DNA of 25,571 nucleotides from DASXMX01 sp036495445 (GTDB lineage Bacteria; Planctomycetota; Phycisphaerae; Tepidisphaerales; Tepidisphaeraceae): contig DASXMX010000086.1 of NCBI GenBank assembly GCA_036495445.1, positions 1 through 25,571 on the forward strand. The letters run 5' to 3'. Positions within the stretch are counted from its first letter, which is position 1; each line of letters opens with the position of its first letter. The notes under the pieces were generated by a model. It was not told the DNA's origin, made no database searches, and was given only the letters and a program-made list of their open reading frames with translations. The position numbers were made by a program, and so were the translations under genes. Positions 6,886-15,908 of this stretch are shown here, one piece after another.

Positions 6886-9741
6886 CTATTCCGGACGGAA
6901 ACTCAGCGGGGCGGACGTGAAGGGCTCGCGCCAAAGGGAAAGCACTCCGCTCTCGCCTCCGAGCGCCATAAGGTGGCCGTCGGGCGTCATGGCAACTGCA
7001 TGGAAGAAGTCGCCCGATGTGGGAACCGACCTTACCGTCGCCCCGGCCTCGTTGAAGATTCGCACCTGTCCGTCCCCGGCGGCCGCGACGACCTGGTCGG
7101 TCAAGCCCAGGTACGCGATCGCGTCGACTTCCTTGACGAACCCGCCGACGTTGGCCTTTCGCTCGCCGGAGACGACGTCCCAGAACTTCACCTGGCCATC
7201 GGCGCCGCACGTCGCGAGCGTGCGCCGGTCCGGCTTCCAACTGACGCCCGTGACGTGGTCGCTGTGGCCCTCGAAGCTGTGGACGAGTTGCCCGGTGGCT
7301 GCGTCAAAGACTTTCGCGAACCGGTCGGCGGCGCCGGAGGCGAGCAGCGCGCCGTCCGGCGAGAACGCCAGCGACAGCACGGCGTCGCTGTGCGCGTCCT
7401 TGATCTCGCGCGCGGGCCGGCCGGTCGCGACGTCCCACAGTTTGATCTGCCCGCTGCGACTCGGCTCGCCGGCGCCGGTGGCGAGGAGGCGGCCGTCGGG
7501 GCTAAACGCAACGGCGGTAACGCGATCCTCCAGCGGCGAGGGCCCGTCCGCCGCCCCGATCGTGCGCTCAAGGGACCACCGATCGGCGCCGAGCGTCATC
7601 CCGCAGACTTTCTGATCGTCTGCGAGAATCAGCGTCTGACCGACGCAAGCGATCCGATTGACGGCCGGCCGTGAGGGCGTCGGCAAGGTTTCCAGCGGAA
7701 GGCCCGCGTCCGCTGAAAACAAGTCGATCGTGCCGTTGTCGCATCGCGCGATGAAGGTGGTCCCGTCGCCACTGAATGCGAGTTCAACCGCGGACGGCTC
7801 GGCCGCAAGACGCTGGGCGGACGTCGCGGCCTCCGTCGCGGCTTTGGAGCGATCCTGTGCCGCCGCCAATGAAGATTTGGCGCGGGCCAGCTCGACGTTC
7901 GATTCCTCCAAGGCGTGCCGGGCGAGACGGAACTCGTTATCGGCGTTGCTGGCCGCGAGCGCGGCGACCGCCAGTTGGGCGTTCGCCTGGGTGAGCGCCT
8001 TGTCGGCGGCTTCAATTCTTGCTTTGGTCTGTGGATCAACCGGCTGAGTGGTCGAGACCGTGGCTGGCGGCTGCTCCGCCTCGGCCTTGGCGGCCGCGGC
8101 GCGGTCGCGCGCGGCGCGCGCGTCGGCGGCCTTGACGTCGGCGGGCGCCTTCGCGTCGGACGCCGCCTTCAGGCGCTCGTCGGCCGCCTTTTGCTCCGCC
8201 TGGGATTTCTCCAACATCGAGCCGAAATAAGCGACGTCCGCCGCCGCGAGCTTTCCGGCTCTCTGGCATCTCGCCAACTCGCGACGTGCGGCGACGCCAA
8301 CCCCGACTTCGGCGATCACCGATCCCTTGTCCGCATCCCACAATCGGGCCGGCGTGTGCGGGCCGGCGGAGGCGATCGCCTTCCCGTCCGGGCGAACGGC
8401 CAGCGCGGTGATCGGCCCGCCCTGTTTGAATTCCCGCGTGACCTGGCCGCCGGCCACGCTCCACCGCCGAACCGTCCCGTCTTCGCCCCCCGAGTAAAGG
8501 TCCCCGCCGGACGGTGGGGCGGCGAGCATGGTGATCGCGCCGCGGTGAGCCTTGAGCTCCAGCGGGATCGCGCACGGCTCGCCCCGGACGTGCGGGACGC
8601 TGTAAACCCGGATGACCCCGTCCGGCCCGGCCGCGGCGAGGCGCGTGCCGTTCTGCAGCCATGCCAGCGTGGTCACGGGGCTCGGCGCCGCGGTCTGCCC
8701 GATGAGCTGCCCCTCGGCTACGCCGGAGATGCGCAGCCCGCCGTCGACGGAAGCGACGGCGAGGCGAGTTCCGTCCGGCGAGAACGCGATCGCGCGGGCC
8801 GGGCTGGTCGAGCCGTCGACGGATTTGGTCCACTTGCCGGTCGATGCATCGAACAGATCAACTGGCAGGCCCGCCCGCGCCACGGCGGCCCAGTTCCCCC
8901 CGGCGGCAACCGCGACGATCAGCGCGTCCGGGGCCTTGCCGGGCGATGGGTCCGTCAGCTCGAGCGGCGGGGCCGTGGGTTGGCGGCGCCAGAGCTTGAC
9001 CTCGCCGAACGAGCCGGACGCCAGCAGGATCCCGTCCGGGCTGAACGCCAGCGACTCGACCATGCCGCGGTGCGCCGCGCCGCCTGTGCCGTAGAGGCCC
9101 GTCCGGGACAGGGCCGGATCGGTCAAGGACTGCGCATGGCGTGCGAGCGGCACGTCGTACACGTCGAGTCGATTGCCGCGACCCGCGGCGGCGTAGCGAC
9201 CGTCGGGCGTGAGCGCGACGGCATAGATCGGCCGCACCTCCGGGGCGGGTGCAACCCAGCGCAACGGCGCGTGGGACCGCACCTCGCCCTTCGCGCCCTG
9301 ATCGATCCACAGCCGCAGGAGCGCGAGCTGTTCGCCGCTCAGGTCCGTCGCCGAGACCTTGTTGTCCTTCGGCGGCATGGACGGCTTGGCCTGGTGTGCC
9401 GCCGCCTGGAGCAGCAGGCTTTCGCCGGCCTTGCCGGGCACGACTGCCAGCCCGCTTTCGCCGCCGCGCAGGATGTCGGCCGGGGTCTCCAGGATCAGGT
9501 CGGCCTTGGCGCGCGTGCGGTTGTGACAAGCCAGGCAGTTGTCTCGAAGCAGCGGAAGGATCTCCTGCTCGAAATCGACGTCGCCGGGGTGATCGATCGC
9601 TGCGAGCGGTATGGGACGGGTGCCTTCTTCGTCCGCGGCGCGAGCGGGCGCCGCGCACGGCAGCAGGCCGATCCCGCCGAGCAGAAGAGCGGCGACCAAG
9701 CCGATGAGACTCCGCAACGTTGCGCCCATCTTCTCTTTCAC
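6886..9741 (-). CDS. Planctomycete PSCyt1 cytochrome/WD40 protein with internal coiled coil
   Basis: This 951-residue exported protein is the last gene of the operon. Residues 1-35 are a signal peptide (hydrophobic stretch LIGLVAALLLGGIGLLP, then APARA). Residues 52-155 form a PSCyt1-type cytochrome c domain with one CLACH haem-binding motif (69-73) and a downstream SMPPKDNK that could carry the Met ligand. WD40-type repeats follow: about seven blades at 170-470 and about seven at 655-940, each with xxFSPDGxxLASG-like units. Between them, residues 480-650 are an Ala/Lys/Glu-rich coiled coil with a short STTQPVDP break. The GTG at 9741 overlaps the previous gene's TGA (GTGA). The ATG at 9729 is an equally good start and gives a tidier signal peptide. 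It is probably periplasmic or cell-surface; the substrate is unknown. Confidence 0.9.
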   Translation of the reverse strand: MKEKMGATLRSLIGLVAALLLGGIGLLPCAAPARAADEEGTRPIPLAAIDHPGDVDFEQEILPLLRDNCLACHNRTRAKADLILETPADILRGGESGLAVVPGKAGESLLLQAAAHQAKPSMPPKDNKVSATDLSGEQLALLRLWIDQGAKGEVRSHAPLRWVAPAPEVRPIYAVALTPDGRYAAAGRGNRLDVYDVPLARHAQSLTDPALSRTGLYGTGGAAHRGMVESLAFSPDGILLASGSFGEVKLWRRQPTAPPLELTDPSPGKAPDALIVAVAAGGNWAAVARAGLPVDLFDASTGKWTKSVDGSTSPARAIAFSPDGTRLAVASVDGGLRISGVAEGQLIGQTAAPSPVTTLAWLQNGTRLAAAGPDGVIRVYSVPHVRGEPCAIPLELKAHRGAITMLAAPPSGGDLYSGGEDGTVRRWSVAGGQVTREFKQGGPITALAVRPDGKAIASAGPHTPARLWDADKGSVIAEVGVGVAARRELARCQRAGKLAAADVAYFGSMLEKSQAEQKAADERLKAASDAKAPADVKAADARAARDRAAAAKAEAEQPPATVSTTQPVDPQTKARIEAADKALTQANAQLAVAALAASNADNEFRLARHALEESNVELARAKSSLAAAQDRSKAATEAATSAQRLAAEPSAVELAFSGDGTTFIARCDNGTIDLFSADAGLPLETLPTPSRPAVNRIACVGQTLILADDQKVCGMTLGADRWSLERTIGAADGPSPLEDRVTAVAFSPDGRLLATGAGEPSRSGQIKLWDVATGRPAREIKDAHSDAVLSLAFSPDGALLASGAADRFAKVFDAATGQLVHSFEGHSDHVTGVSWKPDRRTLATCGADGQVKFWDVVSGERKANVGGFVKEVDAIAYLGLTDQVVAAAGDGQVRIFNEAGATVRSVPTSGDFFHAVAMTPDGHLMALGGESGVLSLWREPFTSAPLSFRPE

Positions 9742-11987
9742 TTCCTGGCCGCCATCGGATCGACCTTCAACTCAAACGCATCGGAATAAACCGAGGTCGT
9801 CAGATCCTTCGCCGGCGCGTGGGCCGCCAGTTCCTCGGCCTTGGCCCGCATGTCCGCGACGGATTGCCGTCCAGGGAGCCAGCTCAGTTCCGTGAGGGCG
9901 AGCACTTTGGCCGCATCGACGGCCCGCCGGGCGTTTTGCGACCTCACCGCGTCGACGAATGCGTGTGCCGCGGCAGCAAGCGACTGAGACGCCGCGGACT
10001 GGCGGTCTTCCAGATCGATCAAGGCGATGCGGGCCTCTCGCAATGGAGGGCTGTCTGGGTATTTCAGTTTCGCCTGCCCGACGAAGTGCAGCGTGTAGTT
10101 GCCCGGCGCGAGTTTGGCCTGAGCCAAATCGAGTTCTACGACTGCAGTCGGGGACTTCGGGTCGATCGTGACTGTTTTCGAGAGACCCGGCTGTCCCGAT
10201 AGAGTCAGGACGATCGGCGCGGTGAACGGCGCCCGCGCCTTGACGTTGAACGTGAGTGTGGCCTTGGTCCCGGCCTGAACCTCACACGTCTTTTGAACGG
10301 GCGTGATCGAGATCGGCGCAGCGTCGACGTCGCTCACAGCGATCACGAACCGGTCGCACAGCCGTGAGCGAACGATTTGCAGCGTTTTGGCCGTCGCGTC
10401 GTACGTGCTGAAGCTGACCGTCCCGGGCCGGGCTACGTGGCAAAGCTCTTGTTGGGCGATGCGCGCGGTTCCGGTGATTCGGATCGGGCCGACCCAGGAG
10501 CTGGCATCTTCCGCCGCGTGCAGGATCAGTGTCGCGGTCGTCGCTCCTTCGGGAATGTTGGCCGGACCCGCGGTGACGCCCGGCGGGAGGCCGCCGACGT
10601 GTAGCTCGATCCGGCCGGCGAATCCGTCCCGGCGGTCGGCGATCACCTCGACCGGCGCCGTTCCACCGCGGCGCAGGAACGTCGTCCAGACCGGCACGTC
10701 CTTCGAATCAGCCGGCTCCGGCAGCGGGGACGACGGAATCGCCACCAGTTCGAACCCGGGCGATTCCGGGCGGATCGATAAGCGGTACGCGGCGGGCGCG
10801 TCGCCGCGGTCGCGCGCGTACAGGTCTCGCACCATCAGCCGGTATCGGCCCGCCTGTTTGGCCTCGAGCCGGTAGACCGGATCCAGGTGCCCGAGTGGGA
10901 ATTCGGGGATCGTGGCGCGCGTGGGTGGGGCGTAAACCTCCTGAACGTCGGAGAACGTGGGGATGCCTTTGCCGTCGCCTGCGGCACGCTGAACCAGCAG
11001 GAACGGCGAGGTGGGTTCGCCGAGCCGCTGTGAGACAATTTCGATTCGATAGGTCGTGCCCGCGGCGGCGTCAAACGTGTAGAGATCCCGCTGGCGAGGT
11101 GTTCGGAACGCTCCGGCGATCTCGCACGGGACGTTCAAGGGACGTTTTCCGTCAGCCCCTTCGGCCGCGTCCCAACTGATGCCGGGCGGCAACTGCTCCA
11201 GGAACGCCCCGGCCGGCGGGCAGGGCCATCGCATCGCGCCGGCTGCCGGTGCGGGAGGATGATCGATGACGCGCACGCGATACCCGAACTCCGGCCCACC
11301 GTGATAGACCACGTCGTGAATGGAGACAAAGCTGTTCCCTTCGGCCGGCGGCTCGATGCGGATTGCCTCGGCGGCGCTGCGGCCTCGGGCCAGTTCGCGG
11401 CCGGAGGAATCCGCGACGACGGTCACCGGTTCCATGCGCGAGTCGAGTTGCGTGGTGGCCACCTCGATCCAGAGCGGTTGCCGTGCCTTCACCCGGATGC
11501 GATAGAAGTGGCTCGCGTTCGGTTCCGCGACGGCGTATGCCGATCCGCTGACGGGGATTTCGGTGGCCGAGTCCAATGTGCCGCCGCCGCCCGCCTTGAT
11601 CGCGCGTGCGGGCCCTTCGCAGACTTCGAACGTGCGGGGATTGGTCACGCCGAATAGTCCCACGGCCCTCACCTCGTACCACCCGGGCGGGACGGAACGA
11701 TCGACGGTCACGTGAAACGTTCGCGTCGGGCCGGATCCCACGTTCGGCATGGCCGAGATGCCCGCATGGGAGAACATCAGCTCGCGCAGGCCATCGAGAT
11801 CGGTGCCGGCGAGCGTCACATCAACGCCCTCGCCGCGTTGGCATCCCATCGGGAAAACGGAAGAGAGTACGGCGATCGGCAACTCCCCCTGCGCGAACGA
11901 GCCGATGCCGCAGAACGCGCAAAGGACGACCAGGGCGGCCATCCATCCGCCCCGAGTCGCCGCTCGCTCACTCACGTCGGTTTGCAT
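9738..11987 (-). CDS. Secreted PPC-domain protein of the planctomycete operon
   Basis: This 749-residue protein has an N-terminal export signal (hydrophobic AALVVLCAFCGIGSFAQG, residues 17-34). An Ig-like/IPT-type segment follows (about 36-122: VFPMGCQRGEGVDVTLAGTDL, ending NPRTFEV). Two segments resemble pre-peptidase C-terminal (PPC) beta-sandwich domains, at about 140-230 (SHFYRIRVKARQPLWIEV) and about 285-410 (RDLYTFDAAAGTTYRIEI). Further beta-rich segments continue to the C-terminus. No catalytic motif is visible, so a binding or scaffolding role at the cell surface is likely. The start at 11987 has only a weak ribosome-binding site; the in-frame ATG for Met16 is preceded by a G-rich stretch and begins just before the hydrophobic core, so it is a real alternative. 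It begins 14 nt after the DUF1549/1553 gene and overlaps the WD40 gene by 4 nt. Confidence 0.85.
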   Translation of the reverse strand: MQTDVSERAATRGGWMAALVVLCAFCGIGSFAQGELPIAVLSSVFPMGCQRGEGVDVTLAGTDLDGLRELMFSHAGISAMPNVGSGPTRTFHVTVDRSVPPGWYEVRAVGLFGVTNPRTFEVCEGPARAIKAGGGGTLDSATEIPVSGSAYAVAEPNASHFYRIRVKARQPLWIEVATTQLDSRMEPVTVVADSSGRELARGRSAAEAIRIEPPAEGNSFVSIHDVVYHGGPEFGYRVRVIDHPPAPAAGAMRWPCPPAGAFLEQLPPGISWDAAEGADGKRPLNVPCEIAGAFRTPRQRDLYTFDAAAGTTYRIEIVSQRLGEPTSPFLLVQRAAGDGKGIPTFSDVQEVYAPPTRATIPEFPLGHLDPVYRLEAKQAGRYRLMVRDLYARDRGDAPAAYRLSIRPESPGFELVAIPSSPLPEPADSKDVPVWTTFLRRGGTAPVEVIADRRDGFAGRIELHVGGLPPGVTAGPANIPEGATTATLILHAAEDASSWVGPIRITGTARIAQQELCHVARPGTVSFSTYDATAKTLQIVRSRLCDRFVIAVSDVDAAPISITPVQKTCEVQAGTKATLTFNVKARAPFTAPIVLTLSGQPGLSKTVTIDPKSPTAVVELDLAQAKLAPGNYTLHFVGQAKLKYPDSPPLREARIALIDLEDRQSAASQSLAAAAHAFVDAVRSQNARRAVDAAKVLALTELSWLPGRQSVADMRAKAEELAAHAPAKDLTTSVYSDAFELKVDPMAARK

Positions 11988-12001
11988 CTGCGCGGGACCG
12001 T

Positions 12002-14518
12002 TCAGTGGTTGAACAGAAACTCCTTGGTGTTGATCAGCGCCCAGATCACGTCCTCATAGGCCTCGCGTTTGTTCACCGGCCGGAAGGCGCCCGCGGTGTC
12101 GGACTTCCGGCGGGTGAGGTAGCGGCGGGCGAACGCCGCCTCGTCCGCCGAGGGCTCGCGGGAATAGGCCATCAAGTAAAGCTCGCGAATCTTTTGATCA
12201 TCGTCGCGGGCCGCATCGGCGGCGAGCGCCGCGGGGCGTGCGTCGGCGGCCGAGAGCTCGCTCAGCACGTCCTGCGAGTTCAGCAGGTGCAGGCTCTGGG
12301 CGAGGCTTGCGTCCTGCGACCGCTCGCACTCGCAGGCACTGGACGACTCGGGCCGGCCGAAGACGGTCAGGAAGTACGAGTTCACGTTGAAGCTGTTGTC
12401 GGGAAGCTGCACGGCCCGCGTGCCTGCCGGAAGGCCGCCGAACCCGCCCTTGGAACCCGCCAGCGCGTTCACCGAATCGAGCAGCACCTCAGCGGTGAGC
12501 CGTTTGGGGTAGTAACGCGAGTAGTTCTGCTTGTCCGTCGCGTTATACGCGTTAGGGACTGCGCTGAGTTGGTACGTCCGCGACCGGCAGATCGTGCGGA
12601 TCAGGTCCTTCAGCTCGAAGCGGCTCTGGACGAAATGCTTCGCTAGCGCGTCGAGCAACTCGGGGTTCGTGGCCGGGTTGGTGTCGCGCAGATCGTCCTC
12701 CGGTTCGACCAGCGCGCGACCGAAGAAGTGCTTCCAGTAGCGGTTCACGAGCGCGCGGGCGAAGAAGCGGTTGTCCGGCGACACGATCCAATCGGCCAGG
12801 TCGGCCCGCGCGTCGTCATCCGGCGAGGGATTCGATGGGGCGGTATCGCCCAGGCCGCACGGCTTCACGACCTGCCCCGTCTTGGCGTTCACGACGCCGG
12901 GCGCGGCCCGACGAACGTAGACGGCCAGTTCCCCCGACTCCGCCGGCCGGCGTGCCACCTGCGAGAAGAACGCCGCGAGGCTGTAGTAGTCCTTCTGACT
13001 CCATTTCTCGTACGGGTGGTGATGACACTTGGCACACTGGATGCGCGTGCCGAGGAACAGTTGCGCGACGTCTTCGACCTCGTCGGTCGGCGCCGTCACC
13101 TGCCGGTACCACTCGGTCGGGGGCGAATCGGTCACGGTCCCCGATGCGGTGAGGATCTCGCGGACGAACTGATCGAACGGCTTGTTCGCGTAGAGGCTGT
13201 CGCGGATCCAGTCGTGAAACAGGTAATTGCCACGCTGGTAGTTGGCGGCGGTGCGGTGGTTGCGCAGCAGGGCGCACCACTTGTTGGCGAAGTAGTCCGC
13301 GTAGTCGCCGCTGTCGAGCAGGCGGTCAATCAGCTTGTCGCGTTTCGCGGGGTCGTTCGAGCGAACGAGCTCGGTCGCCTCGGCCACGGTGGGCAACCGG
13401 CCCGCGATGTCGATCGTCACACGGCGGACGAAGGTCGCGTCGTCGCACTCGGCCGACGGCGGCATCCCGGTGATGCGCAGGTGCTTAAACGCCAGCGCGT
13501 CGATGAAGTTTCGCGGGGCCGGCAGGTCGCCCACCGACGCGCCCAGCGGCAGCGTCGCCTGGAAGACGGCGATCCGCCCTTGATACCGCACCATCACCGA
13601 GACGGTCCCCGGCTGCTGGTAGAACGTCACGCGGCCGCCGGAATCGACCGAAGCCATCTCGCGTTCGCCGGTTTCGTACACGGCCGATCGCGTGACGTCC
13701 TGGACGGTGCCGTCGGTGTAGCGGGCGACGACCGAGAGCTGCTGTTCTCCGCCGAGCGGCTCGGTGCGGTGGTTGGGGAAGACCTCGATCGACGCGACGG
13801 ACGGATCGTTCGCGCCGCCGACCGGCATGCCTTGCGTGATCCAGCGGACCAGGAGCTTGTAGTCGTCGGAGCTCGCGTCGATGCGCTTTCCGCCGCCGTG
13901 GGGGAGCATTCCCGTGGCTTTCAGCAACAGCAGGCTGTGCTCCGGCGCGGCCGGCGAGAGCCGGCGGCCGCGGGATTCGCGGACGAGGTGCTCGTAATCC
14001 TCGGTTGGCTCGAATCCAAGCAGGGAGAGGCGAAATCCGTTCTGGCCGCTCAGCTTCCCGTGGCAGCCGCCACCGTTGCAACCGGCCTTGGTGAAGATCG
14101 GGACGATCTGGTTGGCGAAGTTGATCGGCTGGGGATTATTAAAGTACTTGACGCGAACCGCAATGGACGCTGCGCGTCCGTCCGCATCCGTGGCTTCGAC
14201 GGATGCCTCGCCATCGCCGACCGGCGTGAGCATTCCTGAATCGCTGACCTGAACGACCCCGGCGGGGCGGGCGGCATAGCGCACGCCGCGCGTGAGGTCT
14301 CGTTCTTCGCCGGACGCGAAAGACCCCGTCACCACGATCTGCCAGTGCGCGTCACGGCCGACCAGTTCCAGTGGCGCAAGCGTGCCGTTATCCCCGCTGA
14401 TGCTGAGGATCGTGAGCTGCTTTGCCGGCTGGGTCGAAGGCGCGTCCCCCGCCCGCAAAGTCCGCGTGGGCAAAAGCGCGGATATCGCCATCAGGATGAG
14501 TGTTGCCGGAAAACGCAT
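12002..14518 (-). CDS. DUF1549/DUF1553 (PSCyt2/PSD1) cytochrome-like protein
   Basis: This is an 838-residue exported protein. A signal peptide (residues 1-23, LILMAISALLPTRTLRA) is followed by a bacterial Ig-like segment (36-125), a cytochrome-like stretch with CNGGGCH (147-153), a second Ig-like segment (240-325), and the planctomycete DUF1549 domain (about 335-525) with a CAKCHHHP motif at 495-502. DUF1553 then runs to the C-terminus (FARALVNRYWKHFFGRALVEP, LNSQDVLSEL). The second motif is a standard CxxCH haem site. The first is CxxxxCH, a spacing seen in some multihaem cytochromes. I chose the ATG at 14518 because GAGGGG lies 10 nt upstream; the longer TTG start at 14536 would overlap that site. 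The family is frequent in Planctomycetota, next to DUF1501 genes; its reaction is unknown. Confidence 0.9.
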   Translation of the reverse strand: MRFPATLILMAISALLPTRTLRAGDAPSTQPAKQLTILSISGDNGTLAPLELVGRDAHWQIVVTGSFASGEERDLTRGVRYAARPAGVVQVSDSGMLTPVGDGEASVEATDADGRAASIAVRVKYFNNPQPINFANQIVPIFTKAGCNGGGCHGKLSGQNGFRLSLLGFEPTEDYEHLVRESRGRRLSPAAPEHSLLLLKATGMLPHGGGKRIDASSDDYKLLVRWITQGMPVGGANDPSVASIEVFPNHRTEPLGGEQQLSVVARYTDGTVQDVTRSAVYETGEREMASVDSGGRVTFYQQPGTVSVMVRYQGRIAVFQATLPLGASVGDLPAPRNFIDALAFKHLRITGMPPSAECDDATFVRRVTIDIAGRLPTVAEATELVRSNDPAKRDKLIDRLLDSGDYADYFANKWCALLRNHRTAANYQRGNYLFHDWIRDSLYANKPFDQFVREILTASGTVTDSPPTEWYRQVTAPTDEVEDVAQLFLGTRIQCAKCHHHPYEKWSQKDYYSLAAFFSQVARRPAESGELAVYVRRAAPGVVNAKTGQVVKPCGLGDTAPSNPSPDDDARADLADWIVSPDNRFFARALVNRYWKHFFGRALVEPEDDLRDTNPATNPELLDALAKHFVQSRFELKDLIRTICRSRTYQLSAVPNAYNATDKQNYSRYYPKRLTAEVLLDSVNALAGSKGGFGGLPAGTRAVQLPDNSFNVNSYFLTVFGRPESSSACECERSQDASLAQSLHLLNSQDVLSELSAADARPAALAADAARDDDQKIRELYLMAYSREPSADEAAFARRYLTRRKSDTAGAFRPVNKREAYEDVIWALINTKEFLFNH

Positions 14519-14528
14519 CGGTCGTGTG

Positions 14529-14534
14529 CCCCTC
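14529..14534 (-). promoter_or_regulatory. Ribosome-binding site fixing the DUF1549/1553 start
   Basis: GAGGGG on the minus strand lies 10 nt upstream of the ATG at 14518. It argues against the in-frame TTG at 14536, which sits on top of it. Confidence 0.7.
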
Positions 14535-14558
14535 AAATCATCGGCCTCGTTCTTGGAA

Positions 14559-15896
14559 TCAAACGAGTTCCCGCATCGGTTGGTAGCCCGCGTCCACGAG
14601 ATACTGCGGCCGGCCGGTCAAGTCGGGGATCGTGACCTTGTTCACGTCGATGCCGAGGTTGTGATAGAGCGTGGCGAAGACCTCGCCGAACTGTACGGGG
14701 CGGTCTTTGACCTCGGCGCCGAGTCGATCGGTCGACCCGATCAGCTGCCCGGTCCGCATCCCGCCGCCCGCAAGCAACGCGCAGGAGACGTTGGGCCAGT
14801 GATCGCGGCCGCCGTCCTTGTTGATCTTGGGACTGCGGCCGAATTCGCCCCAAATGACGACCGACACGTCCTTGTCGAGCCCGCGATTGTAAAGGTCCTG
14901 CACGAGGGCGGCGAGCCCCTGATCGAGCAGCGGCAGGTCCTGGCGCAGCGCGGGGAAGTTTCCGCCGTGGTGATCCCAGCGGCCAAACGCCAGCGTCACG
15001 CATCGGGCGCCCGCCTCGACGAGTCGGCGGGCGATGAGGAAATGCTCCATGAGCTTGGGGCCGCCGTCGTCGCGGTTGTGCGGGTCTCCCTTGCCGTAGC
15101 TGGCCCGGACGGCCGGGTCCTCGCGCTCGATGTCGAGCGCCTCGACCAGTTTGCTGGAGGTCAGCACGCCGAAGGCTTGTTGATCGAACGAATCGATGCC
15201 CGCCATCAGGCCGCTGGCGTCGACGTCGCAGCGGAACTTGTCGAACCCCGCGAGCAGCGCCCGGCGGTCTGAGAGACGATCGAGCGAGATGCCGTTCAGC
15301 ACCATGTCCGCCTGACCCGCGCCCGAGGGCTTGAACGGCGCGTGGGCCACCCCGAGGAATCCCGGCGTGCCGGCATCCGCCCAGGGCATGTGACCCATCT
15401 TCGGCGACAGCCCCACGAACGGCGGCATCGCCGGATCGACCGACCCCTCGAGTTTCGATAGCACCGCCCCCAGCGAAGGCCAACCGCCCGCCGGCATGTT
15501 GCGGTTGGTTCGGCCGGTGAGGCACTGGATCGCGTCGTGCCCGCCAGTGGCGCCCACGATTGAGCGGACGATCGCCAGCTTGTCCATGCACCGTGCGACC
15601 CGCGGCATGTGCTCGCAGATCTGGATGCCCGGCACGTTCGTCGCGATCGGCGTGAACTCGCCGCGGATCTCCGACGGGGCTTCGGTCTTCAGGTCGAACA
15701 GGTCCTGGTGGGCCGGACCGCCCGGCAGGAAGATCATGATGACGGCCTTATGCGAGCCGCGGATTCCCGCGGCCGCCTCGGCGCGGAGCAGTTGCGGCAA
15801 CGCGAGCCCGCCCATGCCCAGCGCCCCGATCTTCAGGAAGTTCCTGCGTGAGACTCCGTCACAGAACCGATGGGAACTGCCGGGCACGGTCAGCAT
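14559..15896 (-). CDS. DUF1501 protein with Tat signal, first gene of the planctomycete operon
   Basis: This 445-residue protein begins with a twin-arginine signal: SRRNFLK at 16-22, then a hydrophobic stretch (IGALGMGGLALPQLL) and an AEA-type cleavage region near 40. The mature part is a DUF1501 domain, in the alkaline phosphatase/sulfatase-like superfamily, with VIMIFLPGGPAHQDLFDLK, the GGHDA segment, and WGEFGRSPKINKDGGRDHWP near residue 345. The last of these carries the His and Asp residues typical of the family. Tat export means it is folded before transport, which suits a metal-bound enzyme, though no substrate is established. AGGAG lies 7 nt before the ATG. The gap to the next gene is 40 nt. 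It is first after a 560-nt intergenic region, so the operon promoter should lie just upstream. Confidence 0.92.
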   Translation of the reverse strand: MLTVPGSSHRFCDGVSRRNFLKIGALGMGGLALPQLLRAEAAAGIRGSHKAVIMIFLPGGPAHQDLFDLKTEAPSEIRGEFTPIATNVPGIQICEHMPRVARCMDKLAIVRSIVGATGGHDAIQCLTGRTNRNMPAGGWPSLGAVLSKLEGSVDPAMPPFVGLSPKMGHMPWADAGTPGFLGVAHAPFKPSGAGQADMVLNGISLDRLSDRRALLAGFDKFRCDVDASGLMAGIDSFDQQAFGVLTSSKLVEALDIEREDPAVRASYGKGDPHNRDDGGPKLMEHFLIARRLVEAGARCVTLAFGRWDHHGGNFPALRQDLPLLDQGLAALVQDLYNRGLDKDVSVVIWGEFGRSPKINKDGGRDHWPNVSCALLAGGGMRTGQLIGSTDRLGAEVKDRPVQFGEVFATLYHNLGIDVNKVTIPDLTGRPQYLVDAGYQPMRELV

Positions 15897-15903
15897 CGAA
15901 ACG

Positions 15904-15908
15904 CTCCT
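15904..15908 (-). promoter_or_regulatory. Ribosome-binding site of the DUF1501 gene
   Basis: AGGAG on the minus strand lies 7 nt before the ATG at 15896. I could not identify a convincing -35/-10 pair upstream, so the operon promoter is not called. Confidence 0.7.

Noticed and set aside
7915..9789. 624-residue plus-strand open frame
   Set aside because: It is antisense to the PSCyt1/WD40 gene, which has a clear signal peptide, haem motif and WD40 repeats; the plus-strand product has no recognisable domain.
10735..10765. tRNA-like TTCGAACCCGGGCG sequence (similar hits near 13998 and 15240)
   Set aside because: These T-loop-like strings lie inside well-supported coding regions and no cloverleaf arms accompany them. 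No tRNA or rRNA was found.
12728..14239. 503-residue plus-strand open frame
   Set aside because: It is antisense to the DUF1549/1553 gene and is an Arg/Val-rich shadow frame.
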